Origin: Leptasterias polaris | Taxonomy: Eukaryota > Echinodermata > Asteroidea > Forcipulatida > Asteriidae | Assembly (NCBI GenBank): GCA_037783415.1 | Contig: JAZGTN010000009.1 | Coordinates: forward strand, 13,702,001-13,766,000 | Direction: 5' to 3' | DNA: 64,000 bases | Shown: piece by piece, positions 60,877 to 64,000 of the stretch | How positions within the stretch are numbered: the stretch's first letter is position 1 | How the letters are laid out: the number at the start of each line of letters is the position of its first letter | The notes under the pieces: generated by a model | What the model saw: the letters and a program-made list of their open reading frames with translations, nothing else | The model's database searches: none | Told to the model about the DNA's origin: nothing | Made by a program: the position numbers and the translations under genes

Positions 60877-61287
60877 GTCGTGGCCGAGTGGTTAAGAGCA
60901 CCGAACTCAAGCTCTGGTGTTTCTGATCAGCAGAGTGTGGGTTCGAATCCCAGTCGTGACATTTGTGTCCTTAAGCAAGACACTTAACCACATGCTTCGT
61001 CCTTCGGATGGGACGTAAAGCCGTTGGTCCCGTGCGTTGTGAATGCACGTAAAAGAACCCAGTGCACTTATCGAAAAGAGAAGGGGTTCGCCCCGGTGTT
61101 CCTGGTTGTGGCTGCTTAATGCGCCGTAGCACCTTGTAAACCCTTATAAGGTGCTAAATAATTGGGTCTCAGATTTTCATCACTGCAATAACCTATCTTT
61201 CTGAAAGTATGTATATACTCAGCGCCTTGAGTACCTTGTTTGGTAGATACGTGCGCTATATAAGACTTCGATATTATTATTATTAAT
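60877..61287 (+). repeat. tRNA-Leu-like SINE, copy 3 (most complete)
   Basis: The 85-nt head has the A box TGGCCGAGTGG, anticodon loop CTCAAG (CAA), a variable arm TTTCTGATCAGCAGAG, and the B box GGTTCGAATCC. The body has CTTCGTCCTTCGGATGGGAC, ACGTAAAAGAACCCAGTGCA, CCCCGGTGTTCCTGGTT and GCGCCTTGAGTACC. The end is GTGCGCTATATAAGACTTCG with an ATT array. Both pol III boxes are intact, so it may have been a recent, transcribable copy. Family members lie at 8340-8567 (minus) and 43204-43556, with tails at about 4300-4381. Confidence 0.92.
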
Positions 61288-62242
61288 AGACCAATTATGG
61301 GTGTTGCTTTTAACTCTTTCCCTTACATCTGGGTGTTAGTATTTAATAATCTGTAATCATTTCAGTACACAAAATGTAGTAATTTTTACCTTAGCTCTCG
61401 CTCTTTTCCCGGTTAAAAATTACAATGAATGCTGCATGGCTCGGTTGTTTGTATTGCCATAGAGCTAATGGTTAACAAAGAAGTGAAATAACTAAATTAG
61501 TTATAAGCCAAAGTACTTTTTCAACGACAGAACAGACGTAATGCATGCATCTTATTGCAAAATATTGAGTAAAAATCTACATATTTGGTTTATTTATTTA
61601 TTTTATTTGGGGCACGATACGATTTGTTTTAAGCTTGGATAATGCAACTTAGCCTATTTTTTTCGTCATCTTATCTGCCATGTATTTGGGGATAAAAGGC
61701 TACAGTTTGATTCACCTTTCAAGCACTATACTCTTTGAGCAATCTTTATTTAGATTTTCTCTATTTTTATTATATATATATATTTTTAGAACTATTCCAA
61801 GTTAGGCTAGGCTTGATATTTTCTAGCCGCTCTCGCTTTCCTCCTTGTGTCCGTCACGCTCTAACACGCTAAGCCTGCACTTTACCATGCTCTAATTCTA
61901 TACCCTTAGAATACTGCATCGTAAGCAGAGACGGACTCAGAACAAATTTCGAACAAGAAAATCTCTCCAAAGAAATTATTCATTTGCTCGCCTCTCTTAA
62001 GGGTCAAGTATTGACGGGCACAGCAGCTTTCCGCCATCTTGGCCTAACTTCCGAGCGGCCTTAGTAAAACTACTAGCCACTTGCAACGGGGCTCAAGTAC
62101 CTTAGCCGGTTGCAAGGGGGAAAACTCCCCCATCAAGAGAGCGCGATTTCCCCCACTCTCTCATCATCGTCTCGTGGTGCACGCCGGATGCTGATGGGCT
62201 TGATACTTCCAGTACTATAGGAATAAGAGTTAAAGACGAGGT

Positions 62243-62261
62243 GGGGGGGGGGGGGGGGGGG
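62243..62261 (+). repeat. Poly-G tract (19 G)
   Basis: Nineteen consecutive G. Seen directly. Confidence 0.95.
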
Positions 62262-64000
62262 TGAGCATTAACCATCAGTGACGTGTTTGATGGTTGCGAT
62301 GGGTTACCGTACCACACCGATCAACGGGTTTTATCAATCCGTAGGAAGGACTTGTGTGACTGGGAAGGATTTGTGTGACTGGGAAGGTGCCGACGATTCA
62401 ATCTGGCGATCGGCCCCCATGAGCTATAAGCTCACATCTTTAATAGTCAATCTTTGCTCTGACGATTTACATTATTATCATGGTTCTTAACCTATACGCC
62501 GATTCTTGCTCTGTGCAGCTCGCCCACAGCCTTGCATTCTCTACATAAAAGCTTGTTGATGTGTGTGGTTTGAGATTCTGAAACGACTCTCTGTTCTCCC
62601 TTGGAGATATGTTTTGTGTTTGAGGAAGAGTTGCATAACAGTTAATTAAGAAATAAATATTTCCCACCAAGCCGCAGCCTCATTAAACAAAAGTGAATAC
62701 ACACAAATTAAACTCTGTGCTTCTATTATAGTCTGTTTCAAACACCAGCACTTGCAGAGCTGTTTGCAAAGCCCCCGAAATAAACATCAATTATTTATAT
62801 CGCAGGACAAGATGGTGTATCCATTTTGTAACGATTTTTAGTTGCTAATAATTATCACAAATCGACTCAGTATCTTCATCTCATATTTGCATCATTTTTT
62901 TTCTTCTTACGTTTCCCTTTTTTTCCGGGTTGGGGGAATAGCATCCACAAAGGCATCCCCTCCCATCTCATAACCACAAAATTTGAACGAATTTATTAAA
63001 CACCGGATAATAAGATTGAGAGAGCTCCAGCCTCTGGAAAACATTGATGTGTCGTGCCTTAACAGCACTCTTGACTCTTGAAATCATTTTACAGGATGCT
63101 TTCTAACATTACCACTTTTATAACAAGTAGGCTTTCGGATAAGAATTCCATGGTTGGTTTTTTTCTGGGGTCGCTACCAAAGTATTACTCTACATTTAAG
63201 ATTAAAACTATAATCACTGCATAATTTTTGATAAATACTGTGCATACAATGCATTAGGCCTAATGTGGTTATTATTTTTCTATAGAGGATATTGCAAGCA
63301 GCGTTTCTCTGTATGTTCATGAGTTAACTACAGCCCCAACTTCCTGAGTTTGTACACACTACCCATCGCAGAACAAACCTTAACTCATAGATCCATAAAG
63401 ATCGATGCAACATAAATGACAAGCTGTGAGCTAACGTTATCGGCACCAATCACGGGGAATTCCGTGTAAACACGAGGCGACAGCGGGCAGATGGTTACAA
63501 GCGAGCGGGCTACCGGGAGCTTTCTTCGGCGGGTGTGAGGGTGGACTGCGCGCTGGGGAATTCTTTTCCGGTGTCGTCCATGGTTACTGAATTTCAACAA
63601 CAAAACCAACAACAGACAGTTACAGAATGCATTCCATTATCAAGTCCAACCTAAAGAAAAGGTCGTAGTACTGTTCCATCTGAATAACGGGCAAAAGATA
63701 ACGTCATTATGACGTGGTCTGGCTCTTGTTGTTTTCTTCATTTTGAATTAGAGAGAAAACTACATTAAGAACTAACGGTACTTAAAATGATGGTTAGGTA
63801 ATAATACAGTGTAACCACTATAAGAAGGAATGTATTGATAAATCACACTTGATATGTTAAATGAAACTTAAACAAACTATTTATTTCCGAAGTGAACATC
63901 ATTTTTCTTGTATTGCAAAAAGTAGTTTGAATATTTCGATAATTAAATACCAAGATTCTTATAAAAAAATATAACTCTAAATAATTTAAAGTAGGCGTCG

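Larger units (their letters stand above)
57024..64000 (+). other. erg: erg intron, partial (at least 7.0 kb)
   Basis: Runs off the window. It contains a small palindromic element (57988-58135), a repeated TGGACAACTCGAAGGCTG segment (near 59459 and 59957), a 73-bp tandem repeat (60189-60360), C19 (60819-60837), a full tRNA-like SINE (60877-61287) and G19 (62243-62261). 57.0-57.95, 58.15-59.4, 61.3-62.2 and 62.3-64.0 kb show only AT-rich sequence with nothing I can name. I looked for acceptor-plus-frame candidates for the next exon (for example at 59299 and 63291) and rejected them for stops or wrong phase. Confidence 0.75.

Noticed and set aside
63285..63311. Possible small erg exon (TTTTTCTATAG acceptor, GTATGT donor)
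   Set aside because: Entry is phase 1 but the exon would leave in another phase and it matches no ERG segment.
1..64000. CRISPR arrays, operons or prokaryotic mobile islands
   Set aside because: Spliced exons, SINEs and large introns show this is animal nuclear DNA. The tandem repeats found have no spacer-repeat structure of CRISPR type.

Overview
This window is a piece of an animal genome, not a bacterial or viral one. It is AT-rich, very sparse in coding sequence, and full of interspersed repeats, microsatellites and long poly-G/poly-C runs. I recognise one gene, on the + strand: an ortholog of the vertebrate ETS transcription factors ERG/FLI1 ('erg'). Five internal coding exons can be placed with splice sites. 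They are the Pointed (PNT/SAM) domain exon at 7255-7455 and four short linker exons at 17091-17168, 19602-19691, 22648-22716 and 56946-57023. Every boundary that can be checked is phase 1, and the five exons read through without a stop (516 nt, 171 complete codons plus split ends). I did not find the N-terminal exon(s) before the PNT exon, nor the DNA-binding ETS-domain exon(s). They presumably lie outside the window.

The organism is most likely an echinoderm, and I favour a sea star. The ERG product is invertebrate-like but close to vertebrate ERG. There is a degenerate TTAGGG-like block, which fits a deuterostome. The dispersed repeats resemble those I associate with echinoderm genomes: GGGCCCAATTTCATAGAGCT-type palindromic elements and tRNA-Leu-like SINEs with (ATT)n tails. 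The species cannot be fixed from this sequence alone.

Layout: 1-7254 is non-coding 5' sequence, probably an intron. 7456-17090 is a 9.6 kb intron. 17169-22647 holds two introns of 2.4 and 3.0 kb around the 90-nt exon. 22717-56945 is a 34.2 kb intron. 57024-64000 is the start of the next intron. The introns carry tRNA-derived SINEs, several families of short terminal-inverted-repeat elements (MITE-like), two foldback elements, tandem repeats and at least a dozen homopolymeric G/C tracts. They also contain GC-richer islands (about 24.2-25.1, 28.4-29.3, 44.5-45.1, 47.5-47.8, 53.7-53.9 and 55.3-56.9 kb) that are the best candidates for enhancers or internal promoters. The clearest promoter-like spot is a GC box plus TATA box near 44.57-44.60 kb.

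Functionally, the encoded protein segment runs from the PNT domain (protein interaction) through a modular linker. Two of the linker exons match the alternatively spliced 81- and 72-nt exons of vertebrate ERG. A third, 90-nt exon has no vertebrate counterpart that I recall. All other open reading frames in the window look like chance frames or repeat sequence.
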